DNA from: Syntrophus buswellii
GTDB taxonomy: Bacteria > Desulfobacterota > Syntrophia > Syntrophales > Syntrophaceae
DNA length: 64,000 nucleotides
Direction: 5' to 3'
NCBI RefSeq assembly: GCF_046097065.1
Contig: NZ_CP175563.1
Location: 1,860,001 to 1,924,000 of the forward strand
How positions within the stretch are numbered: the stretch's first letter is position 1; each line of letters opens with the position of its first letter. Below are positions 63,663 to 64,000 of this stretch, one piece after another. The notes below the pieces were generated by a model. The model searched no databases. It was given only the letters and a program-made list of their open reading frames with translations, and had not been told where the DNA came from. A program made the translations under genes and the position numbers.

Positions 63663-64000
63663 TGCTGCTTAAAATATTCCGGATCAGCTGGGTCTGCCCT
63701 TCCGTCTCCAAAATAAAGGCGTCATGGCCATAGTTGGATTTCAGATCGCAATAGGCCACATCTGCATGACTTTTTTTCAATTGCCGCACAATGTCCTTGG
63801 ACTGGGTGGGTGGATAGAGCCAATCCGATGAGAAAGAAAGAACGAGAAACCTGATGTCGCGCATCCCACCCATGGAGCCTCCGGCGACGCAGAGCAGCCG
63901 ATCGATTCCGAGAACATCAATCAGGTGCCGCCGGGCCTCGACCATGTCGGCGATCGTAATGACGGGGAAGCTCAAGCCATAGGGTTTTCCTGTTTCCGGG
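63646..64000 (-). pseudogene. metX: homoserine O-acetyltransferase (metX) with in-frame internal deletion, 5' partial
   Basis: Open to the right edge (PETGKPYGLSFPVITIADMV). The nucleophile elbow AGGSMGGM is followed at about 63861 directly by RDIRFLVLSFSSDWLYPPTQ and the catalytic His in NYGHDAFILE. A normal MetX has roughly 200 residues between these points. Ser, Asp and His of the triad remain, but the core of the alpha/beta-hydrolase is gone. The frame is kept across the join. Confidence 0.82.

Overview
The window reads as a chromosomal segment of a Gram-negative anaerobe, most likely a deltaproteobacterium (Desulfobacterota) close to Syntrophus. This is inference from gene content, not a database match: a Cache-fused HMGL-type synthase, citramalate-based isoleucine synthesis, LapD/LapG, several L,D-transpeptidases with Lpp-like lipoproteins, RNase G with an Arg-rich tail, and LarE. 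Most genes are ordinary housekeeping functions, tightly packed, often with ATGA overlaps and with several TTG or GTG starts supported by strong ribosome binding sites.

Layout. 1-5.5 kb: C-terminal part of a homocitrate/Re-citrate-synthase-like enzyme fused to a Cache domain, a zinc-ribbon membrane protein, an FAD reductase, an MBL-fold lipoprotein and a DUF2177 membrane protein. 5.5-7.2 kb: a gene graveyard (amber-interrupted exported protein, receiver-like fragment, fossil tyrosine integrase). 7.2-15.4 kb: uvrD-like helicase and adk; a GNAT/DUF2156/YihY/EEP operon; purB. 15.5-19.8 kb: small membrane protein, VCBS-repeat protein, tRNA-Met, Nudix and HAD hydrolases. 19.75-21.75 kb: cimA behind a complete isoleucine leader-peptide attenuator. 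21.8-29.9 kb: sua5/yciO, rng, proC, yggT-yggU-murJ, serS followed at once by two tRNA-Ser genes, then tRNA-Arg. 30-35.6 kb: dinB under a GAAC-N4-GTTC SOS-type operator, ybaK, and a group of small orphan genes. 35.7-39 kb: proA-nadD and a patatin-like lipase. 39-49.6 kb: an envelope region with secreted small proteins, a heptad-repeat protein, two L,D-transpeptidases, an Lpp-like lipoprotein, lapG-lapD, a protein with a PEP-CTERM-like tail, and rlpA. 49.6-56.5 kb: rnk, a DEAD helicase, an ABC-F ATPase, larE, cysE and an MFS transporter. 56.9-59.8 kb: a second L,D-transpeptidase/Lpp module. 59.8-64 kb, minus strand: a metX-metW-nadA-mnmA-metY-cysK operon in which mnmA and cysK are intact but metX, metY and probably nadA carry large internal deletions and metW is frameshifted.

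Main points. (1) cimA is preceded by a 28-codon leader with nine Ile codons, a pause hairpin, an antiterminator pairing and a 13-bp terminator: a full transcription-attenuation circuit. (2) Two paralogous modules each combine a YafK/DpaA-type and a LysM-YkuD-type L,D-transpeptidase with an alanine-rich lipoprotein ending in Lys, which suggests a reversible Braun-lipoprotein-like tether between outer membrane and wall. (3) The methionine genes at the right edge show repeated, mostly in-frame gene erosion next to intact neighbours. (4) dinB has a Gram-positive-style LexA box between perfect promoter hexamers, with a nearly leaderless transcript.
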